Positions 10,626-22,700 of a DNA stretch of 64,000 bases are shown here, piece by piece. The stretch is from Clitoria ternatea. Lineage: Eukaryota > Streptophyta > Magnoliopsida > Fabales > Fabaceae. Each line of letters starts with the position of its first letter. The first letter of the stretch is position 1. The position numbers and the translations under genes are program-made. The notes beneath the pieces were generated by a model. The model was given only the letters and a program-made list of their open reading frames with translations, was not told where the DNA came from and made no database searches. The DNA lies in NCBI GenBank assembly GCA_037962975.1, contig CM075674.1:35106501-35170500 (forward strand), given 5' to 3'.

Positions 10626-13600
10626 GCATCATTCTTATAAACATGGCAATATTAAAATATAAAGAATAGCATTCCCATATGTTTATTAACTATTAGTTAA
10701 TATATATTGATTAAATATATTTTTAATAATATTATTTAAATAATAACTTTTAATATAATTATATATTTTAAAAACATATTTCTTATGAATATATTTAATA
10801 ATAAATTTTAGTAATAAATTTATTTAAAATATATTTTAATATATATGCTTAATTATGTAAGTTGTTGTTATTATATATATTGAATATTTTAAATATATTA
10901 GTATTAAAAGTATATATAAACATATTTAATTATATTATTAAAAATATTTTGAAGTATATTTAATTATATTATAATAAATATTTAAAATATATTTAATAAT
11001 AAATATTTAAAAATATATTTTATTATATTTGTCACAACAAGGTATAAGAGCAATAGACTCAGCAACATGGTCAGTCATATTTATACAACAAACAACAATA
11101 GACTTAACCATGTTTATACAATAAACAATAACAAACTTAATACATAAACAGAAATAGCATACTTAAATTCAGAAACAACAGACTCAAAATAGAAATAAAA
11201 ACAACAGCAACAGACTTACAGAAATAGAAATAACAGACTTAATTACAGATGTCGCAATAACTCAAAATAGAAATAGTAACAACAGACTTAATACATAAAT
11301 AACAACAATAGACTTACAGATAACAGCAACAACAACAACAACAACAACATACTTTACGCTTCCAACTCCTTAAAACCTCACCCGTACTTACCCAATCTTC
11401 ATTAAATTTTACAGGCAGCATATATAATTCAATTATTAACTAATGAGCTTAACCACACTCAAATATTTCCAAAAGTGAAGGAGATATGTGGTAAAGTGCG
11501 TTTATGTCATTTTAGGTCATTTCTATCAACTTAACCCTTTAATTCCAATCCAAAAGGGTTTCCACCAATCCCAACACATTTCAAATATTATATAGGTCAT
11601 CTTCAACATATCTAGAGGTTCCATAACCTCACATCATAATTTGGCATACCCAGTTCCTAATTTAACATGGTTTTTTCATAAAAACTCAACATGAAATTCT
11701 TATCTGATTTCATTGTTACAACATAATTACTATCACTGGCTTGACAATAATCAAATCCAAGGCTTAATGTCTTTCCACAAACCTACCCATCACATATCAT
11801 TCAATATTAATTAAATGTAAACAGTTCCTAGGCATAATTAACATTATTTCATTATCAAGGCTTATATATGTATGGGTATCAAAACAAATTTTAAACCTCT
11901 AGTGAGGTAATCAGATACCTAATCCACTAGACAGTGATATACAACAGTACCAAAAGAGTCGACCAATGCTATACATAATACAAAAGCTATAAAAACATAT
12001 ACAATTATATGTACAATCCTTCCAAAGGATTTTTCAGTCTAACTTCACAAGTTGTTCACCAATCTTTTTCTCGATCTACGTTCACTGTAATATTAAAAAA
12101 TTGGTGCAAGGGTGAACATATATATGTTAAATGACAAATACAAAACTGAATTTGCCACAATATTCAAATATCTATCCAGTTCAAGTACAATTCAATCCAT
12201 CATCATGATAATCATTACATTTCATTGATTTATCAATTCATCATAACTCATCATTATAAAATTACCATTAAATATATATTTATGCATATACATCAATCCA
12301 GATGTATATCACACAATGTAAAACATCCATGGTTGCATCGCAGCACTCGGTTCATCGTCAATGTCTGTCCCATAACTTTTAATCTCAATAATGGCTACCT
12401 TACAACACTAATGCTCATGCATGCAGATCCGATTCTAATGATGGGATTAACACTGTAGTATATAAAAAATTTTCTCAACTTATGCGATCGTTTTACAAGT
12501 ACCAAACCGCTCACCCATATTGCAACATTAGTTACTCTTAGTGACAACGATACATCAACAATGGTGTTATGGGCCAGCCTTGAGTCCCACTCAAAGGCGT
12601 CTATGGAATCTGAAGAAACCGCTATAGGGTCAGTGCCCATCCAAAGGTCGCCCTCCCATCTGGCCTGACATCACAAGCCCTCTGCAGTCCTGTATGCGTC
12701 CTTATGCAAATGCTATACATAATCATCCATTATAATTAATTCTCATTATTAATTAAGTTATCTAAAGCTTATCAACATTATCAATACCATAATTCATCAT
12801 AATTTCTCAATTCAATCAATTTTATCATTAACCACAATACATCGTTAATCATCAAAAACAATCATTTAAATATATAAATAGAGATTCATCCAATTGTATA
12901 ATCATTAATCAAATAAACGATAATCACCAAAAGAGATATACTACCAAGTCAATTATATAATCATCATTCATTAATTTCATCATCCATATCAATCAAATAA
13001 TTATCATAAATAAATACAAGTATATCCCTTATCTTTTCATAACTCATACATTTAAAATATATAATACTCCCCTTACATGGTATCCAAGATTCCAAAGCTC
13101 AAATACGTTTCCTGGTTCAATTCCAGTAACGATCCTACAGTGAACATAACCCAATAGTTTTTTGATTAATTAACTAATAAAACTCATTATTTTAACTATT
13201 TCCTAATTCATTGAAACTCAAAACATTACTAATATCACCAATTTAACAAAATAACAAAGGTTTGGAAGATTATGACTTACCGAACATCGTATCTCATGCT
13301 TCTGAAGCTGCCCACTAATTTGAATCGGTTCTAAAACACCTTAAGGCCATTAAAAACAATAAATTGAACCTTGAATTCCCGAATTTGAACTAAAGCTGAA
13401 CAATCGGTCTTGAATTCACTTTTATGATAAATGAATCAAATGAAACCCCGTGTTTAAAGCTGCCCACACTTGGAATTGGTTTTAAAACAAACTAAAATTC
13501 ATGAATTTGAAAGAATTTAAGAGTGGGAGAGGTAAGCTAAAACTAAGAATTGGCTCATGGAATCATACCTTTGGCAATGGAAAATGGAGAACCCAAAAAC

Positions 13601-14521
13601 TAAGAATTGCTACCTGTGGAAGAGAGGTGAAGAAGTCGATCCTTGATTCTTGCCTTAGCTTGAGAGAAAATGAAGAATGGGATGGCATGGTGGATAGGTG
13701 CTGTGGTGGAAGAAGGGTGGAGGAGAAGTGGACTTGCATAATTTTCTTTCCCTATACGTGTGTGAAAGTGAAGAGAAATGAAGAATTGAATCCATTAAGC
13801 ATTGCCCATCCGGTTAATTTATGAAACTAATCTAGTAACTTTAGATTACCTAAAACTTAACAAAATAAATTTCAAAAACTAACGTACCTTTCTTTAATTA
13901 ATTTAACATTCCCAATTAATTATTCTTTTGATAAAAATTAACCAACAATTAAAATTGGGATGTTACAATTTTGTTGTACTAATAAAATATTTAACAATAT
14001 ATTTAATAATAATAAAACATTTAAGAATATATTTAATAGTAATAAAATATTTAATAATATATTCAACAATAAAATATTTTTAAAATATTTAGTTATATTG
14101 TTAAAATAATATTTAAAAGTATATTTAATTATATTGTTATTAATAAAATATTTAACAATATATTTAATATTAAATATTTAATAAGAATATTTTATTAATA
14201 AAAATAAACTATATAAATAATATATTGTTATTAAAATAACTATTAAATATTTTATTAATAATATAATTAAATATTTTTATATAATATTAATATATTTAAA
14301 AATTGAACTATATATAATAATAATTAACATAATAATATATCTAAAAAATATATTTTATTATATATTTAATAACTTATAAATTTATTATTTAAATAATATT
14401 TTTAAAAATATATTAATCAATATATATTATTAACAATATATATGTTTATATTAACAATATATATCAATAAACATGTTAGAATGGTATCCTTTATATATTA
14501 ATATTACCATTCCTCTGGTGA
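10615..14521. mobile_element. AT-rich inverted-repeat (foldback) element split by LTR copy B
   Basis: The left edge (10640-10690, GGCAATATTAAAATATAAAG...CATATGTTTATT) matches the reverse complement of the right edge (about 14450-14515, GGTAATATTAATATATAAAG...CATGTTTATT). The inner arms also pair: left GATTAAATATATTTTTAATA against the reversed right GATTAATATATTTTTAAAAA, both followed by ATATTATTTAAATAATAA. The arms cover about 10615-11030 and 13968-14521 and are almost pure A+T. The LTR at about 11031-13967 sits between them. No transposase is present. It may be a large non-autonomous foldback DNA transposon or a palindromic AT satellite. Confidence 0.55.
11031..13967 (-). repeat. Solo LTR copy B (GGATGTTACA family)
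   Basis: Ends TTGGGATGTTACA at 13967 and shares the GGGTGAACA...ATGTTAAATGACAAATA block (about 12110), the ACCAAACCGCTCACCC block (about 12505) and the minus-strand TATATATTTTAAATGTATGAG block (about 13050) with copies A and C-F. The left boundary is uncertain: TGTCACAACAAGG at about 11031 is the best candidate, with ATATT before it and ATTTT after 13967, an imperfect duplication. It includes a run of CAA/ACA repeats (11325-11350). Small frames such as 13501-13824 are not credible genes. Confidence 0.7.
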
Positions 14522-14524
14522 TGA

Positions 14525-14600
14525 TATATTATAGCTTAGTGGTAATGGTGTTTGTATTTTGCCTAAAGGACCCAAGTTCAAAACTTGTTAGAGCCAAAAA
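14525..14600 (+). repeat. Possible tRNA-derived SINE fragment
   Basis: TAGCTTAGTGG (14532-14542) fits an RNA polymerase III A box, and AGTTCAAAACT (14575-14585) is a degenerate B box about 32 nt downstream. The intervening GGTAATGGTGTTTG...GGACCC also resembles a tRNA-like SINE head. No clear tail or target duplication was found, and it cannot fold as a functional tRNA. Tentative. Confidence 0.35.
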
Positions 14601-15688
14601 AAGGTGTCTCAAGTTGGAATTAGTTTGGCGAATTTGACGCGCCTTGAACCTTTTTCGTTACAAAAGTTAACTAATTTAAATCATAATAATAGTTAATACT
14701 AATAATAATTCATATATTTTTCTTAAAATATGATATAGCTCTTAAGTTTATTGTTTGCTTTTGATTTTCAAGGATTATTTTTTACTTTGATTAGAATATA
14801 TTAGATATATTTTAATTTTATTAATATATATATATGTTATTTAAATTAATAAAAAATTAAAAATATAGTAAAGTGTGAAAACTATAAGTTTTATCAAACT
14901 CAATACGGTTGTGTTTAAGTTACATAATTTTAAACTTGTATCTTTTAAACTTACACCAAAGCCCTCGTGACTTTCATGGGGTTGAAGTTGAGGAGACTTA
15001 AACTCGCCCCCGACTTACCGTGTTGTCATCACTACTTCAAAATAATCAAAGTGAATTCGATGCTCAATATTTTAAAATCAATATTCATAAATTATACCAA
15101 TGATTGAATTGTGATATATATATTGAATTGTCCTTAATAGGTGGGCAAGATTTTGAGTTGAATATCTGATATTAATTCCCTTCAATCACTCAATGTTACA
15201 CTGGTCCAATGCAACCCGGTATTATAAATATATGATTTAAGTGGGAGCTCAGAGTCTTTAAGTCTTAAGGTCCGGGATGTTCGTTGTTGATTTGTATGGA
15301 TGAATGAATTTGGGTATTACCTGCAAGGACACTCCAAAGCTTAAGTCAGTAATAAGTTCAATACTAAATCTTGCCTTTTGTGTATTAATGCTAGTATTAG
15401 GCATGTGTGAAGGGGACAAACCATGATATGTAGTTTGCCACTGCTAGCCTACTTGACACGAAAAAGATGTCATGCTCAATCTTTTTCTACTATACCGGTA
15501 GCTTTTTAATCTGGTATGTACTCACAACTTTAGGCTCCTCAAAATCGGTCATAATGGACCTGGGTAGGGAAAGATTGGATTGCATACTTGTGGTTTTTCT
15601 ACTTCCGATGTTGTTTTATTGGATTAGTACCAGTGTCTTATCTAGGGGGCAGAGCCAGTATCATGCCCTGATCATATATATATATAGA
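14601..15688. other. Spacer with unclassified repeat-like sequence
   Basis: 14600-15100 is AT-rich with no gene. 15100-15680 is less AT-rich, with blocks such as GGACACTCCAAAGCTTAAGTC at about 15328 that look like decayed mobile DNA. I could not assign it. It ends at the target site (ATAGA) of LTR copy C. Confidence 0.4.
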
Positions 15689-17647
15689 TGAAACATCCTA
15701 ACATTTAAAAATAATAATAAACATACTAGGGAAATTTTTTCAAAAATACTCACATCCATCCTAGGATGTCCCCATATGACTCTACGGGTCCCTAATAATG
15801 TATCCTAGGCTTTTGGGCTCCAAAATTGCCCAAAGAAAATTTTTCAGCACGTCGGTTCCTTGGGCATCACTCGGTAATTTGAGTCAAATTGGAGTTAAGC
15901 AACTCCAATCAAGATGAACTGAGTTGGTACACATCTGTAACTCAAATACCTACAATTGCTATACGGAAGTCAAGGGCTAATTATGCCCCAAAGACAACCT
16001 AATTCATGAATTTATAAAATCAGCCCGGCTAAAATTTTCAGCCTGAACACCCTTTAGTATTTTGGCCATAACTCAGGCTACGGATCTCCGATTAGAAAGA
16101 ATTAGGTGTCAAAACGATGATGATGAAATTTTTTACAACTTTTGTATGGAGAGCGAAAGTTAAATTAACTTTCTGGAGCGATATTTTTCTTGCTTAAGCA
16201 AGATTTTTGCTTGAGCAAAAATTTAAGAATATCAGACCCTGATCAGCTCGCTTGAGCGAAAATGACACTCGCTTGAGCGAAATTTGTCTAGAATGCACCC
16301 CCAAACTCATATAAAGGCTTGCTCAAGCGAGATTTGGCTCGCTTGAGTGAATTTATCAGCTCCTAACTCATAAATCAACTTCCAACCTACCTATTTTGCC
16401 CATTTCAACTCTGATTGCTATGAAACTTCATGGGCACTATGTTTTCACCATTCTGAAGCTGTTGACATAGTCCGTTCGCCAAAATTCCAACATATGGCTA
16501 AGATATGCACAAAATTATAATTTACCCATTTTAAGGCAAAAGTATGCAACTCAAAGGCCATTTCTCCTTAGATTTGGCCCATTCTAATTCCTACAAGTTT
16601 TAAATCATGCATCTAACCTATTGGAACCATCCTATGGCATCCAAACCTTATAAAACTCAATATGACCCTATCACTTCCTCGCTTATGCATAAAACTCATG
16701 TAAAACCTTTATTTTTCATATGTTCATCATTAAATCGCATTCTAATGCATATTCTAATTCAATTACCCTACATAAGCAATTCCTAGACATCTTATTCACA
16801 CAAGGCATCAATTGCATACTCACATTTCTTGGACATTATAATGCATCACATGTATATGGTGGGACTATCCATGGTCACCACAACCAAAATGTCATCATAA
16901 TCTTACATAATTCATATCCCAAAATAAATCTAGGCTTTCAGTTGAAGCCGTCAGCTACCTAGGGTCCACTAACAGGTATATACATCAACCAAAATAGATA
17001 TTTACAAGAGCCAGCCAAGGCTACAACACCAAAATACTATACAATATAGACAATATATACAATTTATCTCCGCCCAAACATGGTGAAGTCTCACTAATCA
17101 CCATCCCGGTTTAGTCCCACTAAAAATAACCACAGAAATAGGGGTGAGCATAATACATGTTAAATGATAGTTACTGAATCAGATTCACCTATCCAATTCC
17201 CTAATGTACATCACAAAGTCACGTTCACTTATCACATTCACTATCATTCGACACACTACACAATTTACTAGATATTCTTAATATCACATTACATGGCTAT
17301 CACTAACATGTTATTCTCAATAACATACATCAATGCACATTCACATATATACATGATCAATCTCATGGATCTAATGACTTCATAAAATATTGTGTTGTAA
17401 TACTTAGGCTCTCATCCATATATTCAGCTCTCAGCTGATCCAGCCGTTTTACTAGTATCAAACCGTTTGCCCTCCCACGTAACACAATCACTCTTAACGA
17501 TAACGGGAGTGTTACGGGCTAGCCCTAAGTCCTACTTAATAGGCTTGCCTTGAGTCCCACTCAAGGTCTTTGTGGAATCCTCGAAACCATATACATCGAA
17601 TCTCATTCATATGATACATCATCAACAAGCATCTCATGCTATATCAC

Positions 17648-18446
17648 TGATCCGGTCTGGATACCGGTCCCCAATGTTATGACGTCAGAATGACCTCTAA
17701 GGAGGGAAACCGGTGTCACAGTTCAGACGATGCCACACCGGATATCCATTGTACCTTCATCCGTTCTCATTCCATCAGACGTTTTATTCATCCTTGCTAC
17801 CACAGATGCTTTATTCGTCCTCATTTCACGTCGATAACCGTTTACTTCAGGGTCACTGTGAGATAAGAGTTCCATATAGCTTATCAGCGAAGATACCCTA
17901 CATAGCGGAATGTGTCAATGTCAATTACCTCAGAGAGTACGTATATGTGTCAGCGAAATATGCGGAAAGGTGATTGTCTTCCATCCTTATCACAGGATCG
18001 TACTCTGATAATTGACCTACCCCCCTGACACACTCTGAGTACTGAGCCACCCTGATTGACACACTTCACACGCTATTAGAGCCAATGGGCCCCCTTGCAT
18101 CCAACGATTCATTTCCTACGTTCAACTATAAATAACATGATCTAAAACACATGCAAGGTTACGTTGTCCTAACTCACTCTTTTACTATTGCATTGAGTGT
18201 TCACTGAGTTCATTCACTCTTCTAACTTGAGCGTCGGAGAATCTTCGCAGGTGGCACCACCTTTCGCCCCTTCTCAACGTGAAACGTCGGTGTGAAGGAT
18301 CTCCAGGACAACAAGGCCGGTTTCTCCCACTGAGAGATTGGATTATAACACCGGATACCCACTGTACCAGTGTGTAAACCCTGAAACACCTAAACTCTTG
18401 TGGATGGTCCCATACCGGATCCTAGACCCCGGTTCAGACTAGTTCA
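17648..18446 (+). repeat. 5' LTR of Tat element 2
   Basis: 799 bp, TGATCCGG...AGTTCA. A TATA box (CTATAAATA, about 18126) lies about 320 bp before the LTR end, so R/U5 begin near 18155. It aligns without gaps to 28599-29397. Confidence 0.95.
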
Positions 18447-18466
18447 TTGGCACGCCCAGTGGGACT
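18447..18466 (+). promoter_or_regulatory. Primer-binding site
   Basis: TTGGCACGCCCAGTGGGACT directly follows the LTR. The TGG fits pairing with a tRNA CCA end, and this sequence is typical of Tat/RIRE2-type elements. I do not assign the primer tRNA. Confidence 0.75.
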
Positions 18467-18509
18467 CGTTAGAGTTATTCTCACTTTTCGTAGAAGTTTG
18501 GTTGTCAGG

Positions 18510-19985
18510 ATGGAAGGTGATGGTCGTGATTTTGTTGACGGTCATGTGGAGGACATGACCCACCAACAGACTGGGAGGAGACTTGTCTTTGAATCTTCTG
18601 TTACCAACACTCAAAGGATGGTGCAAGTACCAACCCCTGATCCTCGTGATAAGGTTATTAGGCAGCTCAGGGAGGAGTTGATAGAGTTGAGGCGGGAGAA
18701 GAAAGGAACTGGGGACAGGGTAACGTCCCACGTAGAAGAGGCTCACCATGCATCAGTGAGGGAAAGATCTACAACCCTCCAGTACTCTAAAATCCCTACG
18801 TACGAGGAGAGAGAGCAGACCCAAGACTCTGGTGATAGAGTCAGCACCAGGCGAAGGGAGCAAGCAGTGGTGACTTCTGGTGCTTATAGACTCAGTGTTC
18901 CTTTCTCGAGGAGACTGATGAATGTTGTCATCCCTAAGCACTTGCAAACGACTCAGCCATTGTCGATCGACAAGTACAATGGAGAAACGGATCCCACTAA
19001 GCACCTGGATGCTTATGTGTACGAAGCTATGTATCTGGGGGCTGATGAAGACGTCATGTGCAGGATGTTCCCAAGAACGTTGATGGAGGAGGCTCTCAGC
19101 TGGTTCAAGAGCCTGCCCTCAGGGTCCATAGATTCTTGGGATGAAATGGCAGTTGCGTTTGAAAGCCATTTCGTCATCTCCAGGGACATCCCAAGAACTT
19201 CTCACACCTTGGCCCAGATAAGGCAAGGAGAGACCGAAACTCTTAAGGAGTTCTTGAAGAGGTTCTACAAGGAGGCTGCTTTGGTCCCCAACCTCACGGA
19301 GGCCATACAGCTCCATATTGTAGTGGAAGCTTTGCAACCTGGATCCGCTTTTGCCCTATCTTTGGCAAAGAGCACCCCAACAACCTTCGAGGAGTTTCGA
19401 AGGAAAGCTTCCAAATACGTGGGTATAGAAATGCATCTGGAGGCTACAGCAGCTAGAATGAAACCTCCAGCACCCTCTCAGCTGCCACGAAGGGAGAAGG
19501 AGAGGGTGAGACCAGAAAAGCATACCTTCCGAGAGGACTTTGCAAGCGCTCGACCTCACCAATAAGACAGACGCGTCTCGTCTTTCAGTAACTATGCTCC
19601 TCTGAACGTCAGGCATTCCCAAATCATGAGGGAGGTTGGTTGGCCAACGCTCAGTGTTTTTGGTATAAGGAAGCCAGCCCTAGTCAAAAGGATTGGTAAC
19701 CCACGGAAATATTGCGCTTTTCATGAACAAACGGGTCACCACACAGACGAGTGCAAAGCGTTGAAGAATACGGTGGAGACCCTCATTAGGGAAGGAAAGC
19801 TGAAGCAATATTTATTCAGAGAAAGATCTTCTGACGAGCCTGATAGGATGGACAAAAAGGGGAGAGATCCAGACGATGAAGATGACAATAATCGTAACCC
19901 AGTCAGGAAGTTTACTGTAGCTGAAAAGCAGAAAGGAGCAGTAGTTGCTGAAGGAGCTCAGTAGAACAACATGCCTCAACAGTAG
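18510..19985 (+). pseudogene. gag: gag of Tat element 2 (interrupted by stops)
   Basis: Encodes the capsid-like structural polyprotein that packages element RNA. The best start is ATG 18510 (MEGDGRDF...). The frame stays open upstream through the primer site, but that is not coding. The retrotransposon gag core lies at about 19080-19330 (SWFKSLPSGSI, WDEMAVAFESHF, RQGETETLKEFLKRF). A Tat-type zinc-binding segment (YCAFHEQTGHHTDEC) follows at about 19708. One frame runs throughout but is stopped at 19563 (TAA after ...HQ), 19962 (TAG) and 19983 (TAG). All three could be Gln codons changed by C-to-T. The downstream protease stays in the same frame, so gag and pol were one polyprotein. Confidence 0.9.
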
Positions 19986-20003
19986 AGGCAGGGCAGGTGT
20001 GAA

Positions 20004-22190
20004 GTGATTGAGATGATAGCCGGAGGATTTGCTGGAGGAGGAGCATCAATCACAGCCCAGAAAAATCACCACCGAATGATTTTGTCTGTCCATTGCAAAC
20101 CCAGGGATAACCGCCCTTTCAGGGATGGTGTGGCAGCCCTGATGGTGTCATTTACTGATGAGGACTTTGGCCCAACGATCCCAGGAGGAGACGACGCAGT
20201 GGTGATCATTGCTGTCATTGCTAACAAAGATGTGAAGAGGATCCTCGTTGACCAGGGAAGTTCTTGCGATGTAATTTTTTATAATTGTTTCAAAAGAATG
20301 AGTTTTAATGATGCAGATCTGCAGCCGTACACGCAAGAGCTTACAGCGTTTAATGGGGCGAAGCAACCTACTAAGGGATATCTGGATACCCTTATTTCTT
20401 TTGAGGGAGAGCCTGGTGCGAGAACGGTAAAGTCGAGAATTCTGGTGATCGATGTGGAATCCCCCTACAACGGGATTATAGGCCGTCCTACCCTGAATGC
20501 AATGGAAGCAATTGTGTCCACTCCTCACCTCTTGATCAAATTCATTGATAAGGACAACAGTGTGTCTTCCCTCCGCGGTGATCAGGAGATGGCTCGGTAC
20601 TGTTACAACCTGAGCCTCAACATGGTTAAATTGAAAGCATTCAATAAGAGGAGGAAGCTGAACGACAGAGGAACAGCGGCTGGGTCTGTTAGTCTAATTG
20701 ACTTGGACCCCAGGGCGGAATTGAAGATCGACCCTCTCAACCCCTCCAAGCCCACACCGGATGGTGGTTCCAGGGACGTCGTCTTAGGGGATTCCCTAGA
20801 AAAGGTCACGCACATTAATGATAACCTGGAGGCAGGCATGGAGCAACGTTTGTTGGCTCTTTTGCAAGAATTTAAAGGCCTTTTTGCATGGACTGTAGCA
20901 GACATGCCTGGGATGGACCCTGATTTCTGTTGTCATAAACTCGCTGTGTACCCAGAAACGAGACTGGTGGCCCAGAAGAAGAGGAGGTTGGGACCGGAGA
21001 AGCAGAAGGCAGCGTGTGAGCAAACAGAGGAACTGTTGAAGGCTGGTTTTATAAGGGAGATTCACTATTCATCCAACGTAGTGATGGTGCAGAAGGCTAA
21101 TGGCAAGTGGAGAATGTGCACGGATTAAGTGGACCTTAACCGGTGTTGCCCCAAAGATCTGTATCCGCTCCCGAATATTGATCGTATGGTTGATGACTCA
21201 TCTGGTTATTAGTACCTTAGTTTCATGGATGCTTATTCTGGGTACAATCAGATTCTGATATGGGAAGGAGATCAAGAAAATACGGCCTTCGTCATTGACC
21301 GTGGTGTGTTCTGCTACACTGTCATGCCGTTTGGACTGAAGAACGCTGGTGTTACCTACCAGCGCATGATCAATCAAGTATTCAAAGGGATGCACACTAA
21401 GCTGGTGGAAGTATATATCGATAATATCATTGCAAAGACTCCTGCTGGAGGAGACCATATCGAAGACCTGCACCAAGTGTTTACTAGGCTGCGACGATAC
21501 AATATAAGGCTAAATCCACTAAAGTGCACTTTTACAGTTCCAGCGGGGAAGTTTCTAGGCTTCATGTTGACCCAACGGGGCATTGAGGCTAACCCTGGAA
21601 AATGTCGAGCCATACTGGACATGCAGAGCCCTAAGAGTCTGAGGGAGGTACAATCATTGAATGAGAAGGTGGCCGCTCTAGCTCGATTCATGCCCAAGAT
21701 GGCGCATAGATCCCTTCCTCTATATAAGGCGTTGAAGAAACACAAGAGTTTTGAATGGGGAGAAGAGCAGGAACAAGCTTTCCAGCAGCTTAAGGCCTTG
21801 CTTTCAAGTCCACCAATTTTGGTGAAGCCTGACCCTGGTGAGACTCTGATTTTATATTTGGCAATTTCTGATGAAGCCCTAGGCGTGGCTCTGGTTAAAG
21901 GAACTCCGCAGGGGCAGAGGCCGATGTATTTTACTAGCAAGACATTCCAGGGGGCGGAAGGAAGATATCAAAAGATTGAGAAGGCTGCTCTAGCTGTTGT
22001 GTGGGCGTCACGACGGTTGAGGCCATATTTTCATGCGTACCCAGTTCTTGTGAAAATGGATTTACCCCTCCGCTCACTACTTAGCAAGCCAGATCTGGCG
22101 GGAAGGATGATCAAATAGTCTATCGAGCTTTCTGAGTTCGAAATTTCTTATAAGCCTCGGGGAGCTATTAAAGCTCAAGTTCTGGTAGAT
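20004..22190 (+). pseudogene. pol: Protease, reverse transcriptase and first RNase H of Tat element 2
   Basis: Same frame as gag. Protease: VDQGSSCDVIF with the catalytic Asp at 20250 and DxGSS in place of the common DTGSS, as is usual in Tat. RT begins near 20880 (LVAQKKRRLGPEK, GFIREIHYSSNVVMV, MDAYSGYNQI, MPFGLKNAG). The catalytic YxDD box at 21414-21425 reads YIDN, so the second Asp is lost (GAT to AAT). The first RNase H (about 21850-22110: LYLAISDEALGVALV, GRYQKIEKAALAVVW) lacks the usual first acidic residue, as is known for Tat. Stops are TAA 21126, TAG 21210 (where Gln is usual before YLSFMDAYSG) and TAG 22116 (where Trp is usual). Not functional. Confidence 0.92.
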
Positions 22191-22193
22191 TTC

Positions 22194-22700
22194 GTGGTGG
22201 AAATGACAGGGTCGGATCCAAGCACACCTCGAGCGCATTGGACCATTTATGTAGATGGATCGTCGAACAGTAAAGGGTGTGGAGTCGGTGTCATGGTGGA
22301 GAGTGATGACGGCGTACACTTGGAGATTTCCCTCCGATTTAGTTTCAAGACTTCCAATAATCAAGCTGAGTATGAGGCATGCTTGGCCGGCCTCCGAGCG
22401 GCGATTGACATCGGAGCGTCAGCAGTTACGTTGTGCAGCCATTCACAATTAGTGATTTCATAAATTCAGGGGGAATATCAGGTCAGAGAGCCACAACTTC
22501 AACTATACTTGAATTGTGTGAATGAATTAAAGGGGAGATTCGACGTGCTAGAATTCAAGCACGTGCCAAGAGAGGAGAACACCAGAGCGGATATCTTATC
22601 AAGGCTTGCAAGTACAAAACAGCCTGGCAGTACAACGACGGTGGTTCAGAGCACACTGACAACACTAAGCATCCCTCTGTTTCCCTCACTGAATGCCATA
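22194..22700 (+). pseudogene. Second (acquired) RNase H domain of Tat element 2
   Basis: WTIYVDGSSNSKGCGVGVMV carries the first catalytic Asp and NNQAEYEACLAGL the Glu. The third acidic position, normally in a YSDSQLV-type motif, reads CSHSQLV (His codon 22440-22442), so the active site is broken. A TAA at 22461 replaces the Gln codon usual after SQLVxx. The tail (HVPREENTRADILSRLAS) carries the last conserved Asp. This extra RNase H resembles plant/archaeal type I RNases H and is a hallmark of the Tat clade. Confidence 0.88.

Noticed and set aside
13501..13824. 107-codon plus-strand frame
   Set aside because: Lies in LTR copy B, opposite to the LTR sense strand, with no domain and no counterpart in copies A or C.
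14525..14600. tRNA gene
   Set aside because: A-box and B-box-like motifs are present but no cloverleaf can form; kept only as a possible SINE.
22077..22364. Minus-strand frames within pol
   Set aside because: Shadows of the RNase H coding strand.
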